NCBI GenBank assembly: GCA_028023455.1
Contig: JAQFVV010012419.1
Span: 1,126,501 to 1,190,500 of the forward strand
Direction: 5' to 3'
Source of the DNA: Epiperipatus broadwayi
Taxonomy: Eukaryota; Onychophora; Udeonychophora; Euonychophora; Peripatidae
DNA: 64,000 nucleotides
How positions within the stretch are numbered: position 1 is the first letter of the stretch; each line of letters opens with the position of its first letter. Made by a program: the position numbers and the translations under genes. Under the pieces are notes generated by a model that had not been told where the DNA came from, did no database searches, and saw nothing but the letters and a program-made list of their open reading frames with translations. Of this stretch, positions 14,298 to 24,070 are shown piece after piece.

Positions 14298-14340
14298 CTT
14301 TTATATTAATGTGAAGGATTGAATTTACATTACGTCACCG
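14298..14340 (-). promoter_or_regulatory. Conserved GTGACG + TATA block, left arm
   Basis: On the minus strand, GGTGACGTA is followed about 28 bases later by TATAAAAG. The same pair, in the same order and at similar spacing, lies in the right arm on the plus strand at 23256-23297, where surrounding sequence is otherwise much diverged. It could be a retained promoter reading outward in each arm. This is inference. Confidence 0.3.
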
Positions 14341-14639
14341 ATGCGATGGTCCTTTCGCTGCGGTCCGATTCCATAGGGATTTCTTCTTATTTGCTAACAG
14401 TTTCTATTGTTTTCTTATCTGACCGGTGTTTTTACATTTAAATGCCGAAGGCTGGTTTACATTTAACTAATTAACAATCATTTCCATTTCTGATTAATTA
14501 ACCTGTTTTCCAAATCAAAAATATATTTAAAGATAAATTTAAAGATATAATTTCATCTCCAAATCTTTTTAAAATTTAGTTTTAAAATACTTTTTCTTTA
14601 ATAAAGTTTTATTTTAATAATTTTTCATTATCTGTGCGA

Positions 14640-15526
14640 TTTAATTAATATATAAGAGTTTAAGATGATATTTAATTTCAATTTTTAATTCTTAAAGAAA
14701 ATTTTTAAATGCGAACTTTTTAATTTACTTTCATGTTTAATAAATTAAAAAAAAAAAACAATGTAACGAACGTCTGTGCTCGTTACATATCAGTAAAGTT
14801 ACTTAAAAAAAATGATCAAAAAAAAAAAAAAATATTTTACTTAGGGTTAGTAATTACGGTACACGATTAACAAAATTTACAAAACATTTGGTTAGTATAA
14901 AGACTATATACAAAAAGAAAAGGAAAATGTTGACTATCGCCTACCCAAGGACCATTTACGTTTACACCCCTCCCCACAAGAGTTCTATTTTATTTTATAC
15001 ATTTTATTTTTACACACGGCATGACAAGCAAGTTATTTTATAAATTATTTATTTAAAGAAGGTTGCATTGAGATAAATATGTTTTAAGAAATAATGGGTT
15101 TAAACGTGTATATTTGCAGCCCAATTATACATACCACCAACTTATTTATGACTGATTAAAATGCTTAAATAGGATTACACTGAAGTAAATTCCCAACGGT
15201 ACTCATCGTAAGGTACCACATTTCGATCATAAACTTACGTGGCTGTGTGCGCCTATACACGTTAAAGCATAATATATATCAACAACAAAAAAAACATATT
15301 TATTGCAACCTTTTGACTTTTTTTTTTTTTTTTAACATAAATTAGTTTTTAAAATTTTTTTTCACTTTCTTGTGTTTAATATATATGCGCAATTTCTTTT
15401 ACTGGCAGAGCTTTTATAAGATTTCAAGTATACGACTTATGTAACCAGATAAAAATATTTCATTTTGACAAAATTTGCTCAGGGTATTTGTGGTTTATTA
15501 AAGATCGGCCCGAGTTGGTTCACCAT
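14640..15526. repeat. Left half of the central inverted repeat
   Basis: Its reverse complement aligns with 15649-16388. Paired landmarks are CCAGTAAAAGAAATTGCGCA / CCAGTAAGAAAAATTGCGCA, AGTCAACATTTT, TAATTACTAACCCTAAGTAA / TAATTACTAACACTAAGTAA and GTTTACTGATATGTAAC. A 26-bp interval at 14763-14788 is itself bounded by TGTAACGA / TCGTTACA. Identity is moderate, so the arms are not a recent inversion. Confidence 0.65.
15507..15525 (-). promoter_or_regulatory. Decayed PBS-like sequence facing left
   Basis: On the minus strand the sequence after the central block reads TGGTGAACCAACTCGGGCC, one base beyond the block's CGTTACA end. It mirrors the better-preserved TGGTGCCCAACGTGGGGCC on the other side, with several substitutions. 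It looks like a degraded primer-binding site. Confidence 0.4.
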
Positions 15527-15648
15527 TGTAACGATCCGGGGGAGGAGACTTACGTATCTGCCTACTTTATAAATTTTTCTAGGTTCAAATGCCTAGATGG
15601 CGCCCCGTAGTGCAGTTTACGTTAAGTCGCATTCTCCGGATCGTTACA
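15527..15648 (+). repeat. Central 122-bp LTR-like block of the palindrome
   Basis: It starts TGTAACGATCCGG, ends CCGGATCGTTACA and contains a symmetric TTTATAAA box. Its 13-bp ends are perfect inverted repeats, so it reads as an LTR in either direction. Each side continues with one spacer base and a PBS-like sequence pointing outward. It is either a shared 5' LTR of two head-to-head copies or a solo LTR-like insertion at the symmetry axis. Confidence 0.6.
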
Positions 15649-15649
15649 A

Positions 15650-15668
15650 TGGTGCCCAACGTGGGGCC
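15650..15668 (+). promoter_or_regulatory. Primer-binding-site-like sequence
   Basis: TGGTGCCCAACGTGGGGCC lies one base after the CGTTACA end of the LTR-like block. Ty3/gypsy primer-binding sites start TGG, complementary to the CCA end of a tRNA, and sit 0-3 bases after the 5' LTR. The PBS of elements A and B shares its CCAACGTG.GGC core. I do not assign the tRNA. Confidence 0.55.
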
Positions 15669-16388
15669 TTACCTCAGAGATTGACCCTAAGAAGGGGAAT
15701 TGATGTTGATGAAATTTTCTATTTTTAATAAATCACGAGTGCCCTGAGAATTTTAAAAATAAATCGATGCCCGTAAATTTTTTTTTCTGAAATTGTATAA
15801 ATATATTTGTTTGTATTGACGTGGAGTTGCAGTTTGAAGTTTTGTTTAAAAAGTGTTGCCAGTAAGAAAAATTGCGCATATGTAAAGAGAAATACGAGGA
15901 ATAAAAAGTAATAAATAAAACGTAATAATAAATCTAAATCATAGATTTTTTTTAAAAAGTCTTGTTAAACTAAAATCTAATAGTTCAACTTGCCTAAGAA
16001 ATGGTAAAAGATAGGAGAAATGAAACTTGGAAGGGAGGGGGCAGAAATTTAGCTGGTAATAAGGAATCAACAGTCAACATTTTTTTTATCATTATATTTG
16101 TATGTAATTACTGTTTTGTCTTTTAAAAAAAAAAAAGTTTTGTCCTTTTAAAATTTTCATATATACTGTAATCAATTTGTATAACGTAATTAATTACTAA
16201 CACTAAGTAAAGTTTTTTTTTTTTTTTAATGTTTTTGTTTTTTTGAGGAAGTTTACTGATATGTAACAATATATAGATATGTCGTTACATTAATTTAAAA
16301 GAAAAACAAAGTTCACAAATAAAAATAAATGTATTAAAAATCTATAAAAAAACTAGACGCTAAAATTAAAATGTTGTTAAATATATAT
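15669..16388. repeat. Right half of the central inverted repeat
   Basis: The first bases resemble a retroelement leader, and from about 15740 on the segment mirrors 14640-15526 in reverse complement. It holds a TGTAAC...GTTACA interval at about 16262-16288 where the other arm has an equivalent one. It stops at the ATAT site into which retrotransposon A inserted. No open frame is present. Confidence 0.6.
16385..16388. repeat. Target-site duplication (ATAT), left of element A
   Basis: ATAT precedes LTR start TGTAACC at 16389 and is repeated at 22931-22934 after the other LTR. The flanks would also allow a 6-bp ATATAT duplication. Removing A plus one copy restores an uninterrupted palindrome arm. 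Confidence 0.7.
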
Positions 16389-18477
16389 TGTAACCGGCTG
16401 CTGGTTTGGTCATTCGACAACCCGGCACAAGAGATCGAGGGCTCCGAAATAAACCTGACATAGCGTAAAGTTTTATTTGTTTACTCATATCGATAGTTAT
16501 TAGCTATCCACACAAGGGGGCGCCAGATACGATTATTTAATTGGATTTTAATTACTCGCATCACCTTACGTCATGTCAAAACGACTTCGGAGTCAAATCC
16601 CGCCCACTAGCTCAAACTCCCAGCATAGACCAATAGATAACTCAAGGCCGCAATATAGTTATTTCGAGGACGACTCCTCCCGGAAAAGACGCACCGTCCG
16701 CTAATGAAGAATCAGCTTGGTTTTCTAATTAGTCGACTACAGCATAAGATTCATTTATTGGTTGTCACCGACCAATGCGGTGGTTCGTTTACGCCCGAAC
16801 ACTAGGCTTACAAGTTCATCCCCCCGACATATCGTATATAACATAATTATTTGACGTTTACTTCGATTGATTATAGACCCGCCCGCTCTTACATCTATCT
16901 TAACTAAGGTTAAATAAGAAACATCGTGACTTACGGCACGATGTTGACATAATTCATAAAGAAACAAATTGAAATGAAATTTAAACTTAACTAAACATAT
17001 TTCAACGGTGAATTATTAAAGATTAAATAAACTACGATTTTAAGTGTATGAAAAGATTTGAGAAATGCTCGACTTGGTTAAATATTGAATAAATTTATTA
17101 AATGTGAAAAGAAACATTATTAATTTGGTTTATTGCACACGCGCACATACATTCACGCTCACAGAGAATCATAATTAAACATAGCACAATATGAATATCG
17201 GAATAAAGTTCCTTTCTATTTGAGAAAATATATTATTTTTCCTTAGATTCACTAAAGTTCAAAGTTCATGTTTACAAAGTTCTATGACTAAGATAAGTTA
17301 AGATGACGAGGAAAGTTTAAGGTTTGTTTACTTAGGTTGGTTAATTACGAGATTTCCTTACGAGTTTATAAAGTGAGTGAGTGAACATAATATAAAACAT
17401 ATTTACCTAGGATTTGATTTGGTTTCCGTGGCTGGAGTGGTCCGCTGGCTTATAACGAGTATTGGATGGTCTGGACGAGTTTGGGTATCTCTTGGAACAT
17501 GATTTTTTTGTTATCGGGAGCATTAACTTCACACGACGATGTTATTGTAATTTCATAGCTTCGGAGATAATTAGTAGCGGAGCGCCGATCAGTCACTGAA
17601 GGGTTTATTAGCCCCTCATGACAGTCGACGCTCTTAATATTAATTTCGTAGTGATCATCTTGAATGCGGAAGAATAATATACGTTATTTCAGAACAACTA
17701 TCTTGATAAAATAAAAAGCATAAGCATTGGGATAAAAATAAGCATGGGGTGGTTCAGAATAAAAAGAACAGCTCAAAGTTTGAACTACAATAATAATAAA
17801 CAGATTGGATTTTTTTTTGAATAGTTTTTAACTGATATTTATATCGGGTGATCCTTATCGGAGGATCCAATCTACCCCCAGAGTTCCGTGTTCCTGGAGC
17901 TGCCGTTCAGGTCCGTGTTTGAGGTAACTGTTCCTCAATCCTTGTGCTAAAGGCAATATTTATTTCGAGACAATCTTTTGTTGCAATCTTACTCTTACCA
18001 ACCTTACTTCTTCACACCTCGAGTGCATGCGTGTGTGCGTGTGTTTTACAAGAACAATACAAGCTGTATTAAATTTAGAAGTCGAGCATTTAATCTTTTC
18101 CTCAAATCTTTTCTATAAGTTTTACTTTAGTTAACATTATAATTCTAAAATGAACATATTTAATTACCCCGTGGCGTCTTCGAGTGACAATTATATTTTA
18201 TTATTTAGGAGAGCAAATTATATTTATTATTTCTAAGAGTAAATTATATTTCCTTTATCATTTCTTCGCGAAGGCTATTTTATTAAATTTTATTACCTGA
18301 AAGCTATAATCATTTACTTGGACGTTCACTGTCTATATTTTATAAATGTATTTTATGAGCGGAAAAAAAACTATTACAGGTTATGAAAACAAATCACGAG
18401 TGTTTTAGGTTGCTTGCTGGGGTGTGTGTGTGCGATGTTTCCTAGGTTTAATATCGATGTAACGCTATCTCGTTACA
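16389..18477 (-). repeat. 3' LTR of element A
   Basis: 2089 bp, TGTAACCGG...CTCGTTACA as written on the plus strand. Compared with A's other LTR it has C3 instead of C4 at about 16794 (ACGCCCGAAC) and one T fewer in the run at about 17502. It keeps A8 after GAGCGG near 18362, as in A's other LTR, while both LTRs of B have A9. Confidence 0.95.
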
Positions 18478-18494
18478 TATCTCCCCGCCCGGTG
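18478..18494 (-). promoter_or_regulatory. Polypurine-tract candidate of element A
   Basis: On the minus strand CCGGGCGGGGAGATA abuts the TGTAACG start of the 3' LTR. That is where the plus-strand primer must be, and element B has an identical tract at 28243-28257. It is only partly purine, so this call rests mainly on position. Confidence 0.45.
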
Positions 18495-18540
18495 TAGAGT
18501 AAAATCCGATGCTGCGGGTTTTAGCTCTGAGTGAGCGAAG

Positions 18541-18570
18541 TTATTCGGCCCTCTGGCATTACATGTTCCC
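18541..18570 (-). pseudogene. Remnant of the pol 3' end in element A
   Basis: On the minus strand the bases AAGGGAACATGTAATGCCAG correspond to B's AAGGGAACGTTCAATGCAAG, which encodes the last residues of pol. A 10-base deletion follows, then both continue into identical 3' untranslated sequence. This scrap, directly after an A-G tract, suggests A descends from or recombined with a pol-bearing element and lost the rest. Confidence 0.6.
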
Positions 18571-18573
18571 TTA

Positions 18574-18601
18574 ATCCCCCCCTTTTTTTTTTTTTTTTTT
18601 T
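18574..18601 (-). other. A-tract followed by G7 (PPT-like), copy 1
   Basis: On the minus strand about 19-20 A residues run into seven Gs and AT. The plus strand shows C7 then T19-20. Such an A-rich then G-rich purine run resembles retroviral plus-strand primers. It sits where pol would be in B and is absent from B. A similar tract lies at 19153-19177. Confidence 0.5.
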
Positions 18602-19152
18602 GTGTGTGCAGCGTCCAACGAATCGACCCAACGTCCCCTTTTCCTTCGTGCGATACTGTTCCCCTTATGACGGCTATTCCGGCCGTTTGTCTGCGGCTCC
18701 GCCTTCCCTTAAAATTTGGATCAACTGCTCTGCGGTCAGACTTCCCCTTTAAACGACTCTTAACGGAAGAAATACAATAACACTATTTGGTAATCTAGGG
18801 TATGTCACGATTGACGACTATGGCCAATGGGTCTCGTGCATCCCTAACGGGCGGTATGGGGATGGACTTTTCCGAAGTCCCCGATACAGAATACGATTGA
18901 TCTCGATCTACGGTTTCGGAAAGTCTGACTCGCCCAGCAATAACAACGTTTGGGAAGTGAGCTAGCGCGAACTCTAACGAGATGGTTTGTGTGATTCCCC
19001 GCACTGAGGTTGAGCCCGTCATGTGCCAGCCGTCTCCTGGATTTGCAGGGTATTCTCCGGTCGATCCGCCAACACGTTGGTTCTATAGGCTAGAGGCTGC
19101 TTTGCGAACGTTTGATCTGTTCGGTGTTATTCCCAAGGCTGGGATTAGTCAT
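18602..19152. other. Spacer of element A without assignable gene
   Basis: This GC-richer stretch has open frames on both strands (a 75-codon minus frame at 18795-19022, a plus frame from 18982), none with a domain I recognise. It is not visibly related to B. It may be a highly diverged pol remnant or captured sequence. Confidence 0.4.
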
Positions 19153-19177
19153 CCCCCCCTTTTTTTTTTTTTTTTTA
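19153..19177 (-). other. A-tract followed by G7 (PPT-like), copy 2
   Basis: On the minus strand about 18 A residues are followed by GGGGGGGAT, the same pattern as the tract at 18574-18601. Together the two bracket the unidentified spacer, like breakpoints or duplicated priming sites. Confidence 0.5.
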
Positions 19178-19311
19178 TTATCCAATGTCATATTCCGATT
19201 CATGTCCTAGGTTATTCCCGGTTTGTGGCATCTATTTCCCCTGTGCGTTCCCTTGAATATTGTCCTTATGCTATCCCTGGTCGTCAACTCGTTTTTCCTC
19301 CGTCCTATTGG

Positions 19312-19752
19312 CTAGTATCGGTCCGGTGGTACACGTTTTCTGGGGTGTTCATTACTAGACCCCTCCATCGGCCCCCCTATTCCCTCTTCTTGTTCGAATT
19401 TCGCGACCAATTCCCCCATTTCATGGATTCCTTTGCAATCCCTTCCCAGCATCATGCGTCTTAGGGTGGTCGGCATATTGTGTCTGATTATCGATATGAT
19501 CTGCATCTCTGTCATAGGGTATGCAGGCAATTGTTGAAGGCTCGCCACCTGCCTATAATAAAATTGTGTGGCCGTCTCATTGGGCCTTCCCCCATACTTC
19601 TCCCTGGTGATCCTAAAATAAGTCCCCTCCTGGCGTGCTGTGTTTCTCGGAACACCGCAAGACTTCCTCTTTATACTCCTCATATGACCGGGGTTTAAAC
19701 TCCAGCGTCCTCCACCAGTCTCTCGCTGGGCCCTGTAAGTAGCCGCTCGCAA
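19312..19752 (-). pseudogene. Gag C-terminal portion of element A, shifted frame
   Basis: This 146-codon frame continues the Gag-like sequence begun in 19613-20467 but lies +1 relative to it. The believable part begins around VPRNTARQEGTYFRI and carries a segment, FYYRQVASLQQLPAYP, that aligns with FVQRQVARLKKIDKYQIP of B's Gag, followed by an IIRHNMPTTLRR region matching B's IAGRNLPREIKQ. That is the C-terminal half of the retrotransposon Gag domain. No CCHC zinc knuckle is seen before the stop at 19312. The codons upstream of the switch are shadow translation of the other frame, and the ATG is not a likely start. The product would be made only by frameshifting or by intact copies elsewhere. 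Confidence 0.65.
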
Positions 19753-20467
19753 TATTTACTCGGTCTGGTTCTCTCTCCGTCGGCTCTCGAAACAGATTCC
19801 TGACGCTTTCGAGGTGGTCCATCGGGTTTTCGTTCATCCCGGCCCTAAATATTTCGATTTTCATCTGCCTCTCCGCCCATACATGACTTGTGTCCCGTTG
19901 CGACATCTGCCTTTCCCATCTCTTCTCCATCTCTTCCATCCTTCTACTCATATTCCCATGCCCCTGGTCGGCTTCAATCCTTTGAATTCTCTGTCCCCAC
20001 TCCCCCATTGTCTCTCGGACCTCGTCCTGTTGTTGCCTAATTTCATGACACACCTCTTCAGTCTGCCTGATCGCTTCTTTTATCACGTCCTGATGTCTCT
20101 CGCCCTTTCCTACGTCCTCCGTTAGGATCTCAACTTTCTCCTTTAGCTCCCTCAGGTCTGCCTTCGTCCTGTCCGTCTCCAACGCATTCTGGGTTAACTC
20201 TTCCTTTACTTGGGTTAAACTACTCTCGTCCCCTTTGTCCTCTTCTGGCTTCCTTTCCTTTCCCCCGAGTAGTTGCCTTATCTCCTCTCTGAACTCTTCC
20301 CTCTCTCTTCTCCGCTCTTCTCTATCTTCCCTCATTTCGGCCATCATTTGCGTCATCATCCTTATTAGGGTTTTGATATCCCCTTCATTCTGCGTATCCT
20401 GTTTTTTAAATTGGATGGGACTTTCTCCCGTCTGTTCCCACATGCTTTCATTTGTCTCTTCTTCCAT
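19613..20467 (-). CDS. gag: Gag N-terminal portion of element A, with long coiled coil
   Basis: A 284-codon frame starting 35 bases after the shared leader ends. Residues about 35-190 are very rich in E, K, R and Q with heptad-like spacing, a predicted long coiled coil. Residues about 203-270 (KIEIFRAGMNENPMDHLESV, then RDWWRTLEF and YEEYKEEVL) align with B's Gag (KIEHFEGKGDENPCRHIESL, VEWWEAM, FEEYQRAI), so this is a structural Gag protein that would assemble particles. After about residue 271 similarity moves to the +1 frame and this frame soon stops. B has no counterpart of the coiled coil. The break is either an inactivating indel or a frameshift site; a disabling mutation is more likely because the break is inside the conserved Gag fold. 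Confidence 0.75.
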   Translation of the reverse strand: MEEETNESMWEQTGESPIQFKKQDTQNEGDIKTLIRMMTQMMAEMREDREERRREREEFREEIRQLLGGKERKPEEDKGDESSLTQVKEELTQNALETDRTKADLRELKEKVEILTEDVGKGERHQDVIKEAIRQTEEVCHEIRQQQDEVRETMGEWGQRIQRIEADQGHGNMSRRMEEMEKRWERQMSQRDTSHVWAERQMKIEIFRAGMNENPMDHLESVRNLFREPTEREPDRVNIASGYLQGPARDWWRTLEFKPRSYEEYKEEVLRCSEKHSTPGGDLF

Positions 20468-20501
20468 GATTTAATATTTACTTTATCTTTGTCCTGTTCT
20501 G

Positions 20502-20839
20502 ACTTTTGTCGCTACTGTTTACAGGAATGTGGTTCTTTTTACTTTTGATTTTATTCGTTTTATGGTGACAGCGACTGATCGGCGTCTGCTCCTTTATCTC
20601 CTGCTATGTTTTGTTTATTTTGTTTATTTTGCTCCGGTTCCCGATGTTTTGTTTACAGATTTGCGATGTTTAAGAATCGCTGCGTTTTTGTTCCGTTTGT
20701 TTATTTTTGTTCAAGTTTTTGTTTACATAAACATTTCCGCGTCTTCTCCCAGGTTCGGCCGCTTTTGCTAGTATCTAGATTTGCTTTATCTTTCTGTTTA
20801 GAAGCGTCATTTATACTAGCCTCACGTTGGAAGCGCCAA
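20502..20839 (-). other. Leader of element A, identical to that of B
   Basis: From ACTTTTGTC to the LTR edge, 338 bases match 32050-32387 with, by my reading, one substitution (G/A near 20511). Immediately left of 20502 the two elements become unrelated at the nucleotide level, marking a sharp recombination-like boundary. Plus-strand open frames here are incidental. Confidence 0.85.
20819..20838 (-). promoter_or_regulatory. Primer-binding site of element A
   Basis: On the minus strand TGGCGCTTCCAACGTGAGGC begins one base after the GGTTACA end of the 5' LTR. It has the TGG start expected of a tRNA-primed site and shares CCAACGTG.GGC with the PBS-like sequence of the palindromic element. The tRNA was not assigned. 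Confidence 0.65.
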
Positions 20840-22930
20840 TGTAACCGGCTGCTGGTTTGGTCATTCGACAACCCGGCACAAGAGATCGAGGGCTCCGAAA
20901 TAAACCTGACATAGCGTAAAGTTTTATTTGTTTACTCATATCGATAGTTATTAGCTATCCACACAAGGGGGCGCCAGATACGATTATTTAATTGGATTTT
21001 AATTACTCGCATCACCTTACGTCATGTCAAAACGACTTCGGAGTCAAATCCCGCCCACTAGCTCAAACTCCCAGCATAGACCAATAGATAACTCAAGGCC
21101 GCAATATAGTTATTTCGAGGACGACTCCTCCCGGAAAAGACGCACCGTCCGCTAATGAAGAATCAGCTTGGTTTTCTAATTAGTCGACTACAGCATAAGA
21201 TTCATTTATTGGTTGTCACCGACCAATGCGGTGGTTCGTTTACGCCCCGAACACTAGGCTTACAAGTTCATCCCCCCGACATATCGTATATAACATAATT
21301 ATTTGACGTTTACTTCGATTGATTATAGACCCGCCCGCTCTTACATCTATCTTAACTAAGGTTAAATAAGAAACATCGTGACTTACGGCACGATGTTGAC
21401 ATAATTCATAAAGAAACAAATTGAAATGAAATTTAAACTTAACTAAACATATTTCAACGGTGAATTATTAAAGATTAAATAAACTACGATTTTAAGTGTA
21501 TGAAAAGATTTGAGAAATGCTCGACTTGGTTAAATATTGAATAAATTTATTAAATGTGAAAAGAAACATTATTAATTTGGTTTATTGCACACGCGCACAT
21601 ACATTCACGCTCACAGAGAATCATAATTAAACATAGCACAATATGAATATCGGAATAAAGTTCCTTTCTATTTGAGAAAATATATTATTTTTCCTTAGAT
21701 TCACTAAAGTTCAAAGTTCATGTTTACAAAGTTCTATGACTAAGATAAGTTAAGATGACGAGGAAAGTTTAAGGTTTGTTTACTTAGGTTGGTTAATTAC
21801 GAGATTTCCTTACGAGTTTATAAAGTGAGTGAGTGAACATAATATAAAACATATTTACCTAGGATTTGATTTGGTTTCCGTGGCTGGAGTGGTCCGCTGG
21901 CTTATAACGAGTATTGGATGGTCTGGACGAGTTTGGGTATCTCTTGGAACATGATTTTTTTTGTTATCGGGAGCATTAACTTCACACGACGATGTTATTG
22001 TAATTTCATAGCTTCGGAGATAATTAGTAGCGGAGCGCCGATCAGTCACTGAAGGGTTTATTAGCCCCTCATGACAGTCGACGCTCTTAATATTAATTTC
22101 GTAGTGATCATCTTGAATGCGGAAGAATAATATACGTTATTTCAGAACAACTATCTTGATAAAATAAAAAGCATAAGCATTGGGATAAAAATAAGCATGG
22201 GGTGGTTCAGAATAAAAAGAACAGCTCAAAGTTTGAACTACAATAATAATAAACAGATTGGATTTTTTTTTGAATAGTTTTTAACTGATATTTATATCGG
22301 GTGATCCTTATCGGAGGATCCAATCTACCCCCAGAGTTCCGTGTTCCTGGAGCTGCCGTTCAGGTCCGTGTTTGAGGTAACTGTTCCTCAATCCTTGTGC
22401 TAAAGGCAATATTTATTTCGAGACAATCTTTTGTTGCAATCTTACTCTTACCAACCTTACTTCTTCACACCTCGAGTGCATGCGTGTGTGCGTGTGTTTT
22501 ACAAGAACAATACAAGCTGTATTAAATTTAGAAGTCGAGCATTTAATCTTTTCCTCAAATCTTTTCTATAAGTTTTACTTTAGTTAACATTATAATTCTA
22601 AAATGAACATATTTAATTACCCCGTGGCGTCTTCGAGTGACAATTATATTTTATTATTTAGGAGAGCAAATTATATTTATTATTTCTAAGAGTAAATTAT
22701 ATTTCCTTTATCATTTCTTCGCGAAGGCTATTTTATTAAATTTTATTACCTGAAAGCTATAATCATTTACTTGGACGTTCACTGTCTATATTTTATAAAT
22801 GTATTTTATGAGCGGAAAAAAAACTATTACAGGTTATGAAAACAAATCACGAGTGTTTTAGGTTGCTTGCTGGGGTGTGTGTGTGCGATGTTTCCTAGGT
22901 TTAATATCGATGTAACGCTATCTCGTTACA
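20840..22930 (-). repeat. 5' LTR of element A
   Basis: 2091 bp, same ends as the other LTRs. It differs from A's 3' LTR only by one extra C near 21247 and one extra T near 21955 in my comparison. This unusually long LTR holds CA/TG-rich stretches and no convincing open frame. Confidence 0.95.
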
Positions 22931-22934
22931 ATAT

Positions 22935-23725
22935 ATTCGCACAGATGCTAAACTTTAAAAATATTTTTTTTTATATATATAAATAAAAAAAGGGTATTTG
23001 AACGTATTTTTTTTTTTTTTGATAAAAAAATACAAGAGTTAAATATTAAAATATTTAATATAAGTTAAAATAAAAACAGGTATTAATTAATTCCTGTAAT
23101 CTATAAATGGAAATGATTGTTTATTATTTGAAAAACAAGCTAGCCCTCAAGGCTCTTATGTAATTAAAGGGTCAGATGGAAATTAGATAAGAGAAATTAG
23201 CTGGACCAATGGAAGCACCAAGCCTTGGCTCGGACCCTAACGAAAGTGATGGATTGGTGACGTTTTGTTGTTTGAATCCGTGTGGATAATATAAAAAGGA
23301 GAAATATTGAGTATTGGGCAGTTCCAGCTGTTTGTTTTGAGAGTGGTGATAGAGACGCAATATCACACACTCTCTCTCTATTTTAAAAAATGAACTGATT
23401 GTGATACCGAAAGGAACCAGCTAATGCTACCTCCGGAACATCTGACCGGGTTTCAAACAAGGACTCCATGGAAAAACAAGAACCTGGACTCTTCTTCCGT
23501 AAGCTGTTAACAATGAACTTAAAATTTTTTTTAAATAATCAAGAACTTTCGTCAAGTTGAACAAATTAATAAACAAGCCGACTTATTTAAAATGGACTCT
23601 TATCTGACTTTTTGTAAGTTTAAATCAAATTAATAATGGTTAATTTTATATCTTTCCCGATTGTGAAAAGAATCATTTCCCTTTTAATATTTTTATGTGT
23701 AGTAATATTTTATTGGAGAAATTAT
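22935..23725. repeat. Right arm of the palindrome, inner part
   Basis: This resumes the arm interrupted by A. TCGCACAGAT at 22937 pairs with ATCTGTGCGA near 14631, and GGAAATGATTGTT near 23108 pairs with AACAATCATTTCC near 14474. The block CGGACCCTAACGAAAG... to TATAAAAAGGAG corresponds to the left arm's CGGACCGCAGCGAAAGG... to TATAAAAGG. Identity is moderate. No gene is seen. Confidence 0.6.
23256..23297 (+). promoter_or_regulatory. Conserved GTGACG + TATA block, right arm
   Basis: GGTGACGTT is followed by TATAAAAAGGAG, mirroring 14298-14340 on the other strand. Conservation against a diverged background suggests a retained promoter, but no transcript or open frame supports it. Confidence 0.3.
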
Positions 23726-24070
23726 TAAATGCATTACATTTAAGTTGTCTATAGACGCTTGCATGGATTCGTTTGCGGTTAATTAGATTTTGGTTTTCAT
23801 ATTTGATCAAAATATATAGACATTCGATAAATAATGATACCTTACGGTGAGTATCAAAAATGTATTTATTCGGATGTCTTTTAAGTTATTGGTGACAACG
23901 CAAGTATCTTATGGTGAATACTATTGGGTTACTTATAAGTTTCCCTCTGCGATTGTCGGTATCAATAATTTTGTATTTTGATCGTTTATGTTTATTTTGA
24001 AATGTTTTTGACCGTGGAATCTATGTAATCGATCTATACCCAACATTTTTAAACAAATCTGTGCGAACGT
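23726..24070. repeat. Module X, right arm (inverted)
   Basis: Reverse complement of 12982-13340, ending at the CTGTGCGAACG edge. In this arm X lies on the inner side of Y, whereas in the left arm X lies on the outer side. Confidence 0.7.

Larger units (their letters stand above)
16389..22930 (-). mobile_element. Retrotransposon A: non-autonomous Ty3/gypsy-type element, gag only
   Basis: Two 2.09-kb LTRs in direct orientation flank only 2362 bp of internal sequence. Reading right to left it has a 5' LTR, PBS (20819-20838), leader, a gag cassette broken into two frames, a spacer with two A-then-G7 tracts, a small remnant of the pol end, a purine-rich tract and the 3' LTR. Protease, reverse transcriptase, RNase H and integrase are absent, so mobility would need proteins in trans. 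LTRs, leader and 3' tail are almost identical to those of B, the probable helper, but the gag is different. My reading finds two single-base indels between A's LTRs and no substitution, so insertion was recent. Confidence 0.9.

Noticed and set aside
12583-15648. Interpretation as a single 3.07-kb 5' LTR followed by a PBS
   Set aside because: The right part of the element repeats this segment in inverted, not direct, orientation, so it cannot be the matching 3' LTR.
18982-19464. 160-codon plus-strand open frame in element A
   Set aside because: It overlaps the antisense of gag and a T-tract, has no recognisable domain and contains a run of phenylalanines from the homopolymer.
20529-20914. Plus-strand frames of 80 and 102 codons in the leaders of A and B
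   Set aside because: Their identity between A and B reflects identical DNA in the shared leader; the second runs into the LTR; no known protein is suggested.
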